This document shows positions 1 through 8,691 of a stretch of 21,344 nt of DNA, piece after piece. Location: NCBI GenBank assembly GCA_009995705.1, contig JAADBR010000065.1, positions 1 to 21,344 on the forward strand. Direction: 5' to 3'. The first letter of the stretch is position 1; each line of letters starts with the position of its first letter. This stretch comes from Microcystis aeruginosa W13-11 (GTDB lineage: Bacteria; Cyanobacteriota; Cyanobacteriia; Cyanobacteriales; Microcystaceae). The translations under genes and the position numbers were made by a program. The notes under the pieces were generated by a model. The model saw only the letters and a list, made by a program, of their open reading frames with translations. It did not search any database and was not told the DNA's origin.

Positions 1-176
1 GCTCAACATATATTTTAAAGGTTGGCGGTCACTTTTCATTTTACCTGATAGTGATCGCTTTTACTTTTGATATTCTGATGGGAGAATGAAACAGCCCTAC
101 CTTGATAAGGGGGGATCCATCTTCAATTTAATTATAACCAGCTACTTGTTATCATAATAAGAGTAACCATTCTTAG
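1..176. other. Non-coding left edge upstream of the pilin-like gene
   Basis: No reading frame of note is seen in this stretch. It holds a short palindrome, CCTT-GAT-AAGG at 100-110, followed by a run of G. This resembles the CCCCTT/AAGGGG dispersed palindromes common in this type of genome, and a relative of it lies at 12630-12646. No convincing promoter can be assigned. Confidence 0.4.
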
Positions 177-215
177 ATGGACTGGTCTATGAAAAGTTGT
201 TTATGTCTTCACCTG

Positions 216-1742
216 ATGGCTAATAAGGAAAAAGGGTTTGCCTTGCCTCTTGCCCTGTTAATTGGACTTATCCTGATGGTGACAGGAATAACTATGATGA
301 TTCGCGCCCAAGGAGACCAATCGAAAGTAATTGCCCAAAAATCCCGGGCTGATGCTTTAAGAAGTGTCGAAGCTGGGGTAACTCGCGTGCGGGATCTACT
401 GAATAGCGTGCGAGTTATGGCGACAGTTTATAGTAATTGTCAATCTGGGGAAGACTGCTGGCAGACCGCTGAAGTACCTAGTGGTAATCCTAGTACCAAT
501 TTACAAAGAGATTTAAAAAAATTAGCCATTGCCACCGCCTGTGGTAATCCCAGTCGTGATAACGAAATTGCCCACAAAATCCTCGCACCCACAGAACAAC
601 GAGCAGAAAATCCAGGATTAGGAGATTTGGCTAGTGGTCAATGGTTTGATCTCGGTAATAACCGTTATTATCGCGTGGTTGGATACAATTTCAATAATAC
701 CAATCCCCCCCCTAACGGTTTGGGTTGGGGAGTTCTCACCCTCGAAGGACTTTCCCGCACCGGTGCCACAACAAACCTAACTATTGATGACGATAATGCC
801 GCCTCTCTTAACCGTGTGGTGGTAAGTATCCCGATTCTTCCTTCTCTTCCCCTCGCATTCACTCGCACCACGGTTCCCGCTTTATGGATAAGTGAGGGAG
901 CCACGGAAAATGTCGGTCAAACTAGCCAGATTACGGTCGGCAGTCCGGACTATTCCGGCGGTGCTAACTTTCAAGGGGATGTGGTGATGAGCGGCACCAC
1001 CGTTAATAGTATCAACTTGAATGTCGAGCCGACGGCAACTTTGCAACCAGAGCTAGAATGTTTTATTAGCACGAACAAAATTCAACAGCCCACACCTGCA
1101 GCCAATCCCTATCCCCCCTACAAAGCGCAATTTGTCGGTGTGTTTTTCCCCGATTTACCGCCGATTCCCGAAGGTATTCCAGACCTAGGAAACCTTACCA
1201 GTTCTGAAACTTTTCACCGACCGGGAGACACACCATCTCCTAGCGGAGTGTACGAGTATATCGTTAATAATATCAACTTGAGTGGTAGCGATAAGATTAC
1301 CATTACTCCGGGGCAACGGGTAGTTTTTTATGTTAAAGGTAATATTAACGGTGCCATCGAACACAATTGTGGTACTACGACTGGCTGTAAACCGAGCAAT
1401 CTACAAATTTATGCCAATAATGAATTAAATTCCACCGCGCCGCAAATTTGTCTGACAGGAAACCAAACACTACAAGCGTTTATCTTTGCTCCTGACTATT
1501 CCCTCGGTAAAACCGGTACCGGTGCTTTCGTCGGCGCCGCTTGGGGTAAAAGTTGGGGCAAAATTCCAGGCTGTGCCTCACCTGACGGTGCTGTTGCTGT
1601 GACCCAGACCGAAGGGGTAGAATGGACTGACTTAATCACAAACCTGAGACCAGCTCCTGTAAACACCTTGCCCCAACTTGGTAAGATTGCCAATTGGTTT
1701 GAGGAACCCATACCCCCTCCCTCTCCCTCTCCTGGTCCCTAA
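216..1742 (+). CDS. Type IV pilin-like / PilX-like envelope protein
   Basis: The frame is open from ATG 177, but I prefer ATG 216. That start gives the short basic leader MANKEKG followed by a hydrophobic stretch (FALPLALLIGLILMVTG), the layout of a class III (prepilin) signal cleaved between Gly and Phe by PilD. The residue at mature position 5 is Leu and not the usual Glu; minor pilins of the PilX type also lack it. The mature protein is about 500 residues, far longer than a major pilin (about 150). It is rich in Asn, Thr, Gly and Pro, carries several Cys pairs (NCQSGEDCW, HNCGTTTGC) that could form disulfides, and ends in a Pro/Ser-rich tail (PIPPPSPSPGP). By inference it is a surface or pseudopilus-associated protein. 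Large cyanobacterial pseudopilins related to HpsA are possible relatives, but I cannot name the gene. It is convergent with the next gene, with 6 bp between the stops. Confidence 0.7.
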   Translation: MANKEKGFALPLALLIGLILMVTGITMMIRAQGDQSKVIAQKSRADALRSVEAGVTRVRDLLNSVRVMATVYSNCQSGEDCWQTAEVPSGNPSTNLQRDLKKLAIATACGNPSRDNEIAHKILAPTEQRAENPGLGDLASGQWFDLGNNRYYRVVGYNFNNTNPPPNGLGWGVLTLEGLSRTGATTNLTIDDDNAASLNRVVVSIPILPSLPLAFTRTTVPALWISEGATENVGQTSQITVGSPDYSGGANFQGDVVMSGTTVNSINLNVEPTATLQPELECFISTNKIQQPTPAANPYPPYKAQFVGVFFPDLPPIPEGIPDLGNLTSSETFHRPGDTPSPSGVYEYIVNNINLSGSDKITITPGQRVVFYVKGNINGAIEHNCGTTTGCKPSNLQIYANNELNSTAPQICLTGNQTLQAFIFAPDYSLGKTGTGAFVGAAWGKSWGKIPGCASPDGAVAVTQTEGVEWTDLITNLRPAPVNTLPQLGKIANWFEEPIPPPSPSPGP

Positions 1743-1748
1743 AAAAGT

Positions 1749-2495
1749 TTAACTTATCGGGTTGATGAGGGGGGTTGAGGATTTCGGTTCAGGACAGGTT
1801 TTATTGGTGAAATCACAGCGATAAATTGCTGGTTTTTGCCAACTGAGGGGAATTTCCAGCAAATCCCTCGAACCGGTCATGGCTTGTCCCAGAAAGAGAG
1901 CCAGAGCGATACAATTGAGAATTGTATGGGCAATGCGCCAACGATGGGAACGGTCTTTATAGATATCTTCGACAATGGCCAGAGAGAAAATCATCAGTAA
2001 TGATGCCGCCATGCCGATATAGTAGTGGGACCAGTACCATTGGGCCGAGAGTCGCCAGACCCCATCCTGAGAACCAATAATAATTAAACCGATGCCAGTC
2101 AAGGTGGCAAAAATTCCGCGCCAGAGAGCTTGTCTAGCGCGGTAGAGACAGACCAAAGAGGCAATAGTGACAAAAAACATCAAAATCACAAAAAAGACCT
2201 GAAAGGAGTCTAATTTTCCGTCTTTTTGTTTATCGACAAAACCATTAAAACCGTAAACGACCGAGTAAGCTAGTGCTAACAGGTTAACCCCTACCACTGT
2301 ACCCGTTAACCAGCGGCCTAAGCGTAGATGTTCGGTCCCGACCACTGGCGGAATTTTACTTTTATTTCCCGCAGCGGTTTCTAGGCGACGTTGACGGGTT
2401 TGCCAAGCAAAGTTAACTACGAGGCCGATAATAGGGAAAACGACCACTATCGCTAGGACAGGATGAATGAGAGTCAGAAAATCGACGAATTGCAT
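1749..2495 (-). CDS. DUF4079 family integral membrane protein
   Basis: This 248-residue protein has about six predicted membrane segments (residues 8-30, 62-84, 99-118, 125-141, 155-176, 188-206). Its N-terminus (FVDFLTLIHPVLAIVVVFPIIG) and loops match my memory of the cyanobacterial DUF4079 family, whose function is unknown. Conserved-looking histidines sit in or near membrane segments: His11, His56, His157 in WSHYYIGMA, and His190 in RIAHTILN. They could ligate heme, as in b561-type proteins, but that is inference only. The ATG at 2495 has only a weak GGGA purine stretch upstream. The gene is convergent with the pilin-like gene and divergent from murE, with a 186-bp intergenic region. Confidence 0.75.
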   Translation of the reverse strand: MQFVDFLTLIHPVLAIVVVFPIIGLVVNFAWQTRQRRLETAAGNKSKIPPVVGTEHLRLGRWLTGTVVGVNLLALAYSVVYGFNGFVDKQKDGKLDSFQVFFVILMFFVTIASLVCLYRARQALWRGIFATLTGIGLIIIGSQDGVWRLSAQWYWSHYYIGMAASLLMIFSLAIVEDIYKDRSHRWRIAHTILNCIALALFLGQAMTGSRDLLEIPLSWQKPAIYRCDFTNKTCPEPKSSTPLINPIS

Positions 2496-2540
2496 ATAAG
2501 TATCCCGAAAATAGTCAGCAGAAAATCTTCAATAGTTGAC

Positions 2541-2567
2541 AAGCTATAGCCTTGTTTTTTTTAGCTT
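2541..2567. repeat. Short inverted repeat between DUF4079 gene and murE
   Basis: AAGCTA at 2541-2546 pairs with TAGCTT at 2562-2567 across a 15-nt loop that is mostly T. A TTGACA sequence (2536-2541) overlaps the left arm, so the site could belong to the divergent promoter region of the two genes. It is weak evidence for a regulatory site. Confidence 0.25.
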
Positions 2568-2681
2568 ATCGCGGTTAATATCCTTACTGCTGAGTTTTTT
2601 TTTTCGTTAAATTAATAGCCTAGGAACCTCTTGGATTATCGGCTAATCTAAAAGCAGCAATCCCTAGATTCAATCCTGACT

Positions 2682-4169
2682 ATGAAACTACAAGAACTTT
2701 TAACCAATATCACCCCGGTTTCCCCGATTTCCTCTCCTATCGCTTCTATTACCGAGATTACGGGAATTTCCACCAATTCCCATGCTTGTCAACCGGGAGA
2801 TTTATTTATCGGTTTACCCGGTACTCGCGTCGATGGCGGCGAATTTTGGGGTTCTGCTTTGGAAACCGGGGCCGTAGCGGCGATTATCTCCCCGGCAGCC
2901 GCAGCTAAATTTCCCCCCCCGGAGGATGCTTGCGTAATCGTTGTGGCAGATTTAGTTACTGCCACTGCTGCGATCGCTGCTAAATTCTATCATTATCCTG
3001 CCCAAACCCTAAAATTAATCGGTGTGACGGGAACCAACGGCAAAACCACCACCACCCATCTAATTGAATATTTTCTCAGCCAAGCAGGGATTCCCACCGC
3101 GTTATTCGGGACTCTTTACACCCGTTGGCAAGGATTCCAAGAAACCGCTAATCATACCACCCCTTTCGCTAACGAGTTACAAGCCAGTTTAGCCAAAGCA
3201 GTGAGTGCCGGCAATGAAATCGCTGTCATGGAAGTTAGTTCCCATGCACTGGCCCAGGGACGGGTACAGGGTTGTACTTTTCCCGTGACGGTGTTTACCA
3301 ATCTCACCCGGGATCATCTCGATTATCACCTCGACATGGAGGATTATTTTGCCGCTAAAGCTAAATTGTTTAGTCCCGATTATCTGCAAGGTAAGGCGAT
3401 TATTAACCTTGATGATGCCTATGGTCAACGTTTAGCGGCCTCCTTGTCTCCCCAACAGGTTTTAACCTATAGTGTGTCCGATGCTCGTGCCGATTTTTAT
3501 ACTAAAGATTTACACTATCAACCCACGGGAGTGGAAGGGGTGATGGTGACTCCCCAAGGGGAAATAGCCTTTGCTTCTCCTCTGGTGGGTCAATATAATC
3601 TGGCTAACCTCTTAGCGGCGGTGGCGGCAGTGTTAGAATGTGGTGTGGATTTAGGGACGGTAATCGGCCAAATTCCCCAGTTTTCAGGAGTACCGGGGCG
3701 GATGGAACGGGTTAGCATCACTCCCGACCAAGATATCAGCGTCATTGTCGATTATGCCCATACTCCCGACAGTTTAGAGAATGTTTTAAAAGCTTCTCGG
3801 CCCTTTATTTCCGGTCGGATGATTTGTGTTTTTGGTTGTGGCGGCGATCGCGATCGGACAAAACGGCCGTTAATGGGGAAAATAGCGGCTGAATTAGCAG
3901 ATTTAGCTATAGTTACCTCGGATAATCCCCGCACAGAGTCTCCCGAACGAATTCTTGAGGATATTATCGCTGGCATTCCCCCAGAAATTACTGTTCAGGT
4001 AATTAGCGATCGCGCTTTGGCCATTGACACCGCTATTCAAGCAGCACAACCGGGAGACGGAGTAATTATCGCGGGGAAAGGTCACGAAGATTATCAAATT
4101 TTGGGGACGGAAAAAATCCATTTCGATGACCGCGAACAGGCCCGGGCTGCTTTGATGAAAGGGTGTTGA
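2682..4169 (+). CDS. murE: UDP-N-acetylmuramoyl-L-alanyl-D-glutamate--2,6-diaminopimelate ligase
   Basis: MurE adds meso-diaminopimelate to UDP-MurNAc-L-Ala-D-Glu, using ATP, in the cytoplasmic stage of peptidoglycan synthesis. The length (495 residues) is normal. Visible motifs in order are the Mur ligase P-loop GVTGTNGKTTTT (114-125), MEVSSHAL (183-190), TNLTRDHLDYH (206-216), the lysine region AAKAKLF (224-230; Lys226 is the likely carbamylated residue), DYAHTPDSLENVL (357-369), GCGGDRD (385-391), and the DNPR signature (414-417) that marks diaminopimelate specificity as opposed to lysine. GKGHE (465-469) follows near the C-terminus. The start ATG 2682 gives the usual N-terminal domain; there is no clear Shine-Dalgarno sequence, which is common in cyanobacteria. 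It stands alone here and is not in a mur operon. Confidence 0.97.
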   Translation: MKLQELLTNITPVSPISSPIASITEITGISTNSHACQPGDLFIGLPGTRVDGGEFWGSALETGAVAAIISPAAAAKFPPPEDACVIVVADLVTATAAIAAKFYHYPAQTLKLIGVTGTNGKTTTTHLIEYFLSQAGIPTALFGTLYTRWQGFQETANHTTPFANELQASLAKAVSAGNEIAVMEVSSHALAQGRVQGCTFPVTVFTNLTRDHLDYHLDMEDYFAAKAKLFSPDYLQGKAIINLDDAYGQRLAASLSPQQVLTYSVSDARADFYTKDLHYQPTGVEGVMVTPQGEIAFASPLVGQYNLANLLAAVAAVLECGVDLGTVIGQIPQFSGVPGRMERVSITPDQDISVIVDYAHTPDSLENVLKASRPFISGRMICVFGCGGDRDRTKRPLMGKIAAELADLAIVTSDNPRTESPERILEDIIAGIPPEITVQVISDRALAIDTAIQAAQPGDGVIIAGKGHEDYQILGTEKIHFDDREQARAALMKGC

Positions 4170-4373
4170 ATTATTAAGAAAAGCTAAGATTAGTTGACAA
4201 TTAGCAGAGGTGGTCAATTTTAAAATCTGTGGTAAGCTAAAAGAGTTAAGGGAAAAATCCCAGTTGACAAGCAAACGCCATCTTGATAAGTTGCCCCTGC
4301 GTTAACTGAGCAATGACACAAAAGAGTGTTACAGGCGCTTTTAATGTTTCATGCCTCTGGTTTTGGACTTTCG

Positions 4374-4400
4374 GAGATACCTCCTCTTGAGGAGAATCTC
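4374..4400. promoter_or_regulatory. Hairpin in the spkB-like gene leader
   Basis: An inverted repeat lies 58 bp before the kinase start: GAGAT (4374-4378) and CTCCT (4381-4385) pair with AGGAG (4390-4394) and ATCTC (4396-4400) around a CTTG tetraloop, with a small asymmetric bulge. There is no T-run after it, so it is not an obvious terminator. It could be a leader RNA structure or a palindromic protein site. TTGACA-like hexamers at 4194-4199 and 4264-4269 may mark promoters upstream, but no good -10 goes with either. Confidence 0.45.
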
Positions 4401-4458
4401 TGAGAATGCATTGTTGAACTGTCTTAGCAAAAAAGTATTGGTCAACTGGTGACTGTAC

Positions 4459-6045
4459 ATGACCTACTGCCTTAATCCCGACTGTCCTCAACCGAAAAAC
4501 GCCGCAACAGCGTTAATCTGCGAGAGCTGCGGTTCAAAACTGCTTCTGCACGACCGCTATCGAATTCTAGGCATTTTAGGGAAAGGAGGGTTTGGGGCAA
4601 CCTTTGTTTCATCGGATTTATCCCTACTAGGTACCCCCCTGTGTGTGGTCAAACAGCTGCGACCTTGCTCTGATGATGCTAATGTTTTTCAGATGTCCAA
4701 GCAACTTTTTGAGCGAGAAGCGGAAACACTAGGAAAACTGGGGGTTCATCCACAGGTTCCCCGATTATTGGACTATTTTGAAGATAATCAACAGTTTTAT
4801 CTAGTTCAGGAATACGTTAAAGGTCATAACCTCTACCAAGAGATAAAAAAACGTGGACCGTTTAGCGAAGCGGGAGTCAAACAAGTTTTAAGTGAACTTT
4901 TGCCGATTTTGAAATATATCCACAAACAAAAGGTAATTCATCGGGATATCAAACCCGCTAACCTAATTCTTCGGCACACGGATCGAAAATTGGTTCTGAT
5001 TGACTTTGGGGCTGTCAAAAATCAAGTTAACAATGTTATTGCCAATGTCAATTCTCAAGACGCTTTGACTAATTTTGCCGTGGGTACCCAAGGTTATGCC
5101 CCTCCCGAACAGATGGCCATGCGTCCAGTCTATGCCAGTGATATCTATGCCGTGGGAGTTACCTGTATCTATCTACTCACGGGCAGATCTCCTAAGACTA
5201 TCGAAGTTGATGTCAATACAGGTGAATTACTCTGGGAAAAATTAGTCAAGGTGAGTCCCCAGTTTGCTAAAGTCCTGAAAAAAATGCTGCAAGTCTCCAT
5301 CCGTCATCGCTACAAATCCGCCCAGGAGGTAATGGATGCTTTAGACATGACCGCTTATGCCGATAGTCTAGCCCAAAGTTTAATCGCGGCTCCAATGGTT
5401 ACTTCCCCGAAACCACCACAGGATTCAGGTCAAATAGCCACTTCCTTCATTTCTAGCCCTCTCAATTCTAAATTTCGCCCCAAAAATAAAAATCCAGAGG
5501 CCTCTCCAGACAATCTGCCGGGGGCACAGATGGCCTTCTCAAAAACCAATACAAATATACTATCTAGAAATAAAGACCACAGCAGCCCAGATATAACCTT
5601 ACCGAAGAGAAAACGCCGCTTAGATGAAAAAGCGATTCTCGATGCTTACAATAACGGCCAGCGCAATTTCGCCCGAGAGGAATTATCGAATCTCAATCTG
5701 TCTAAAGCACAACTTTTGCGAGTAAATTTCTTTCAATGCAAATTAACAGGCACTAATTTACAAGGGGCAGATCTGTCCCATGCGGATCTGGGCCGGGCCA
5801 ATCTCAGTCAAGCTATTCTCAAAAATACCAATTTAGATAATGCCTATCTCGCTTATGCAGACCTAGAAGAGTCCGATTTGCGCGGGGCTAATCTCACCGG
5901 CGCCCGTCTTCGCTACGCTAATCTCAAAGATGCCAATCTTTGCGGGGCTAATCTCTCTGATGCCCAAGTAACTCGAGAACAAATCGCCATGGCAAAAACC
6001 AATTGGTTAACAGTTATGCCCAATGGTAAACGCGGTTCCTGGTAA
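4459..6045 (+). CDS. spkB: Ser/Thr protein kinase with N-terminal Cys motif and pentapeptide repeats (SpkB-like)
   Basis: This 528-residue eukaryotic-type kinase opens with a zinc-ribbon-like Cys motif, C4-X4-C9 and C21-X2-C24 (CLNPDCP...CESC). The kinase domain follows: glycine loop GKGGFGATF (41-49), catalytic Lys65 in VVKQL, HRDIKPANL (161-169, Asp163), DFG (182-184), and APPEQ (214-218). A Ser/Pro-rich linker of about 100 residues leads to pentapeptide repeats of the A(D/N)LXX type (about 415-507). Synechocystis SpkB shares this order of Cys motif, kinase and pentapeptides and is reported in oxidative-stress and glycyl-tRNA-synthetase phosphorylation work; transfer of that role to this gene is inference. 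The start at 4459 is fixed by the Cys motif, which begins at residue 4. A structured 289-bp leader separates it from murE. Confidence 0.88.
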   Translation: MTYCLNPDCPQPKNAATALICESCGSKLLLHDRYRILGILGKGGFGATFVSSDLSLLGTPLCVVKQLRPCSDDANVFQMSKQLFEREAETLGKLGVHPQVPRLLDYFEDNQQFYLVQEYVKGHNLYQEIKKRGPFSEAGVKQVLSELLPILKYIHKQKVIHRDIKPANLILRHTDRKLVLIDFGAVKNQVNNVIANVNSQDALTNFAVGTQGYAPPEQMAMRPVYASDIYAVGVTCIYLLTGRSPKTIEVDVNTGELLWEKLVKVSPQFAKVLKKMLQVSIRHRYKSAQEVMDALDMTAYADSLAQSLIAAPMVTSPKPPQDSGQIATSFISSPLNSKFRPKNKNPEASPDNLPGAQMAFSKTNTNILSRNKDHSSPDITLPKRKRRLDEKAILDAYNNGQRNFAREELSNLNLSKAQLLRVNFFQCKLTGTNLQGADLSHADLGRANLSQAILKNTNLDNAYLAYADLEESDLRGANLTGARLRYANLKDANLCGANLSDAQVTREQIAMAKTNWLTVMPNGKRGSW

Positions 6046-6052
6046 TCTTTTT

Positions 6053-6169
6053 TCAGTGATCAATAATCAGCAATCAGTAAAAAGACAGTAGGAAACTTCG
6101 ATTTAATACTGTCACTTAAAACTCAAATCTGATCACTGATAACTTACCCACTGATAACTGATAACTGAT
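6053..6169. repeat. Inverted repeat and CTGATAA tandem repeats between convergent genes
   Basis: TCAGTGATCA (6053-6062) is the exact reverse complement of TGATCACTGA (6130-6139). To its right, CTGATAA is repeated at 6151-6169. The stretch sits between the 3' ends of the kinase and desaturase genes, where it could form a structure that ends both transcripts. Heptamer repeats of this kind (STRR-like) are frequent in cyanobacterial intergenic DNA; another short run lies at 7687-7700. Confidence 0.6.
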
Positions 6170-7210
6170 TTAACCTCGGCTTTCCTTAAAGGTTTTGTAG
6201 GCGGTTTCGGAGTTGAAAATATGACAATAATCAACGATTCGCTGCATTAATGCCCAAGAAAACTTGGTTTCTTTCAGGTGACTACCCCAATTTTCTTGGA
6301 GACTGGCGTGAACTTTGCGGAGGTTATAGGAAGGAATCGCGGTCGAGATATGATGGGGGATATGGACATTAATATCGTGACAGAGAATTTCTACCCAACG
6401 GGGATAGCTACAGTGAACTGTTCCTTCTAGTTGCGCTAAAGCTTGATTCCACTCTTCGGGATAGTAAAATTGAATATCGGGATCTGTGTGATGGACAAGG
6501 GTAAAGGTACTCATCCAAAAATGATAGACAAACCAAGGCACCACCCAAAATTTAACCAATCCCCAGACACCAGTGTAGAAAATTAGGGTTGGGAAAAAAA
6601 TAGCGGCAAAAACTAGGACGACAATCATCGAAAAGCGGGCTTTTTCCCGTTCGTTCTCCTTGAATTGTTCGATGTTGAAGTGTAGAACAGCCCAGTGGGC
6701 GATCGAACCAAGCCACCAGAAACGTCCGCGAATGCCGCGATAAAAGAGACGCACTAGGGGATTGGCCGAGTTAAAAGCTTCTAATTCCCACGGATCCCAA
6801 GCATTATCTATCGTTACCATGTTAGTTTTAGCATGATGGCGATCATGGAGGAAACGCCAACAGTGGAAGGGATAGATAAGCGGTAAGAGGAAAATATGAC
6901 CGACAAGATCGTTAACCCAGGGTCGATTAGAAAAAGACCGATGACCGCCATCATGGGCGATCACAAAGAATCCCGTTAAAGCTGTACCCGTGAAAATCCA
7001 AGCTAAAGGCAGTAAATACCAGGGAGAATAAACCAGCATTGCATAACCAGCAATGACCGCCAAAATATTCGTAATTACACCAAACCAAGCTTTAACTGGG
7101 TCTTTCTGGAAATATTCTTTGGGAATGCTTTGAATAATATCTTTCAGTTTAAAGTCTGGCTCGATCGAGGTGATCAACTCTCCATGCAATTTATCCGTCG
7201 TTGCCGTCAT
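6170..7210 (-). CDS. desA: Acyl-lipid Delta12 fatty acid desaturase (DesA-like)
   Basis: Membrane diiron desaturase that would introduce a double bond at the Delta12 position of oleoyl chains in membrane glycerolipids, using ferredoxin as reductant in cyanobacteria. From the preferred start the protein is 346 residues, close to Synechocystis DesA. The three histidine boxes are present: HDGGH (86-90), HDRHH (122-126) and HIPHH (283-287). Hydrophobic segments lie at about 43-83 and 195-232. The block WVNDLVGHI...PLIYPFH and the phrase [23 protein letters not shown] are near-identical to my memory of DesA. The frame extends to 7288, but ATG 7210 is chosen because GGAGA precedes it at a good distance and the product then begins MTATTDKL, like known DesA. 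Temperature control of des genes is known in cyanobacteria; no specific site is seen here. Confidence 0.92.
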   Translation of the reverse strand: MTATTDKLHGELITSIEPDFKLKDIIQSIPKEYFQKDPVKAWFGVITNILAVIAGYAMLVYSPWYLLPLAWIFTGTALTGFFVIAHDGGHRSFSNRPWVNDLVGHIFLLPLIYPFHCWRFLHDRHHAKTNMVTIDNAWDPWELEAFNSANPLVRLFYRGIRGRFWWLGSIAHWAVLHFNIEQFKENEREKARFSMIVVLVFAAIFFPTLIFYTGVWGLVKFWVVPWFVYHFWMSTFTLVHHTDPDIQFYYPEEWNQALAQLEGTVHCSYPRWVEILCHDINVHIPHHISTAIPSYNLRKVHASLQENWGSHLKETKFSWALMQRIVDYCHIFNSETAYKTFKESRG

Positions 7211-7399
7211 GAAATCTCCAATTACACTTAGGTGAACCCTTGACAAGAAATCAGCTAGGAGGTTTGGCTCAATTCTGCCCAATACCACAAGCCGATTGTT
7301 TTGTCAATATATTTTTAACTTTAATTAATAAACTTCCGCGAAGCTTAATAATCCTTTACTTTATATACCATAAGAGGAGATTTTCTGTTTTGGCAAAAT

Positions 7400-7661
7400 T
7401 TGACAGCGGGTGCATCTCATTTCCGTAAATCTACCAATTGCGATTTTTACGGGGAAACCCCCCTGCTAAAATCGGGCGTTGTTTCTGATTTTACCACTCA
7501 ATCCAAGCTTTTGGGGGGTTCTACCCCCCAAACCCCGGAGCGCATTAGTTTTTCGGTGGGATGCTTACACGCAGCTGCTGATACATTTGTTATCATCTAA
7601 GAGTCACTGATAATTACTGATTGTCGGTATTCCTGCAAATCTGAGATGCACCCTTGACGGC
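7400..7661. mobile_element. MITE-like element with 12-bp TIRs and 8-bp flanking repeats
   Basis: GGGTGCATCTCA (7408-7419) and its exact reverse complement TGAGATGCACCC (7642-7653) bound a 246-bp stretch without a credible gene. Immediately outside lie TTGACAGC (7400-7407) and TTGACGGC (7654-7661), identical at 7 of 8 positions, as expected of an aged target-site duplication. Inside are two further inverted repeats: CCGTAAA (7423-7429) with TTTACGG (7446-7452), and a perfect TTTGGGGGG-TTCTA-CCCCCCAAA hairpin (7510-7532). Short reading frames inside are incidental. It would need a transposase in trans; I cannot name the family. The TIR core GGTGCAT recurs in the palindrome at 9957-9973. Confidence 0.75.
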
Positions 7662-7699
7662 TGCCCTTTGCCTTTTGTCTTCAAAAACTGATAACTGAT

Positions 7700-7729
7700 A
7701 AAACAACCTAAATATTGACTATTTTTAGG
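7700..7729 (-). terminator. Possible terminator of the TPR gene
   Basis: Reading on the minus strand just after the TPR stop codon, CCTAAA and TTTAGG form a 6-bp stem (7707-7729) with an 11-nt loop, followed by TTGTTTT. The stem is weak and AT-rich, so this is only a candidate. Confidence 0.35.
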
Positions 7730-7735
7730 CATTTT

Positions 7736-8650
7736 TTAGCGATTAGCGGTGTTTTCTAGGGATTTAATCTCCTCCTGTACCTTACGGTGTTCGCGATTTA
7801 ACTGTTTTTTGACCGATTCGGGGAGTTGTTCCTGTTTTTTCAGGGCATTATTAAAGTAATCTAGTGCCAGTTTCAAAGAGCCAGTATTTTTATCCGTATT
7901 GCCTTGAATTCTCAGGATTTGACCCTTCAGATACATCAATTCTGGATTATCGGGGGTCGCTTTCAAAGCGTTATCGATAAACTGCAAAGCCTGATCATAC
8001 TGCTTTAAATCCCGGTAAGCTAGAGCTATACCTCGATCGACCAAGTAATCAGGACTTCCGTATGTTTCTAGCCGTTGAATTGCCTCTTGGGGACTAGAAA
8101 AGGGCAGATTAACCGCTAAAATCAAATCCATATAACCCTTTAACAGGTTTAATTCTGGATCCGTAGGATTAACCTTTTCTGCGGTTTCCAAATACTGAAA
8201 CACCTGTTGTAGTCTGGGGATAGCCGATACTGCACCTTCGGTTTGAAAAACGTAGGTTCCCTCCAAAAAACTACCCACCGCGAGATACAAATTTCCCCTT
8301 AAAGGGTCGCTGTCCTGCATTTGTTTGGCCGCTTCCTTAGTTTTCTCGGAGTAGGTTTTGAGGGTGTTCCAATCCTGGTCGGTAAAAGCAAGAGAGGCAC
8401 GCATAGCATGGGACAAAGGTTCTTGGGGTTCCTTTTCTGTGGCCTCAACAATTAATTTTTTTGCCTCTAGATAGTTACCTTGTTTAAAAATAGCGTTAAA
8501 AGCGGCCTCGGTCTTATCACCAATCGGTCGGGGATTGGTTTTGCGGAAAGGATCTCCAGCTAACCCGGGACCAATCCAGTTAACCACTACCATAACAGCC
8601 AGCGAAGCACCGATCGCCATTTTTTTCGTTAAACCTAACCTCAGCACCAT
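7736..8650 (-). CDS. Exported TPR-repeat protein
   Basis: The product is 304 residues from ATG 8650, which is preceded by AAGGAG at about 10 nt. The frame extends upstream to 8689 without a comparable site. The N-terminus MVLRLGLTKKMAIGASLAVMV... is basic then hydrophobic, ending near GPGLAGDP, so it is a likely signal peptide or anchor. The mature part is helical with tetratricopeptide-like units. The clearest are at the C-terminal half (YGSPDYLVDRGIALAYRDLKQYDQALQFIDNAL and PDNPELMYLKGQIL...ALDYFNNALKK), and the tail is charged (REHRKVQEEIKSLE). TPR proteins mediate protein-protein contacts; a periplasmic or thylakoid-lumen scaffold role is inference. It is divergent from the ABC ATPase gene across 85 bp. 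The family is conserved in cyanobacteria as I recall, with no assigned function. Confidence 0.8.
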   Translation of the reverse strand: MVLRLGLTKKMAIGASLAVMVVVNWIGPGLAGDPFRKTNPRPIGDKTEAAFNAIFKQGNYLEAKKLIVEATEKEPQEPLSHAMRASLAFTDQDWNTLKTYSEKTKEAAKQMQDSDPLRGNLYLAVGSFLEGTYVFQTEGAVSAIPRLQQVFQYLETAEKVNPTDPELNLLKGYMDLILAVNLPFSSPQEAIQRLETYGSPDYLVDRGIALAYRDLKQYDQALQFIDNALKATPDNPELMYLKGQILRIQGNTDKNTGSLKLALDYFNNALKKQEQLPESVKKQLNREHRKVQEEIKSLENTANR

Positions 8651-8691
8651 GGTCAAAAGTCTCCTTGAGCGAATGAAAAAATCTGTCACAA

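Noticed and set aside
668..904. Minus-strand frame inside the pilin-like gene
   Set aside because: It is a shadow of the plus-strand gene, without domain or start signals; the same holds for the frames at 1496-1711, 3189-3428, 3752-3976 and 18736-18918.
6151..6169. CTGATAA run as a CRISPR-like or origin-like array
   Set aside because: Only a few heptamers without spacers; fits ordinary cyanobacterial short tandem repeats.
7240..7600. Two short plus-strand frames in the desA upstream region
   Set aside because: They cross the MITE-like element and its hairpins, with no protein motif.
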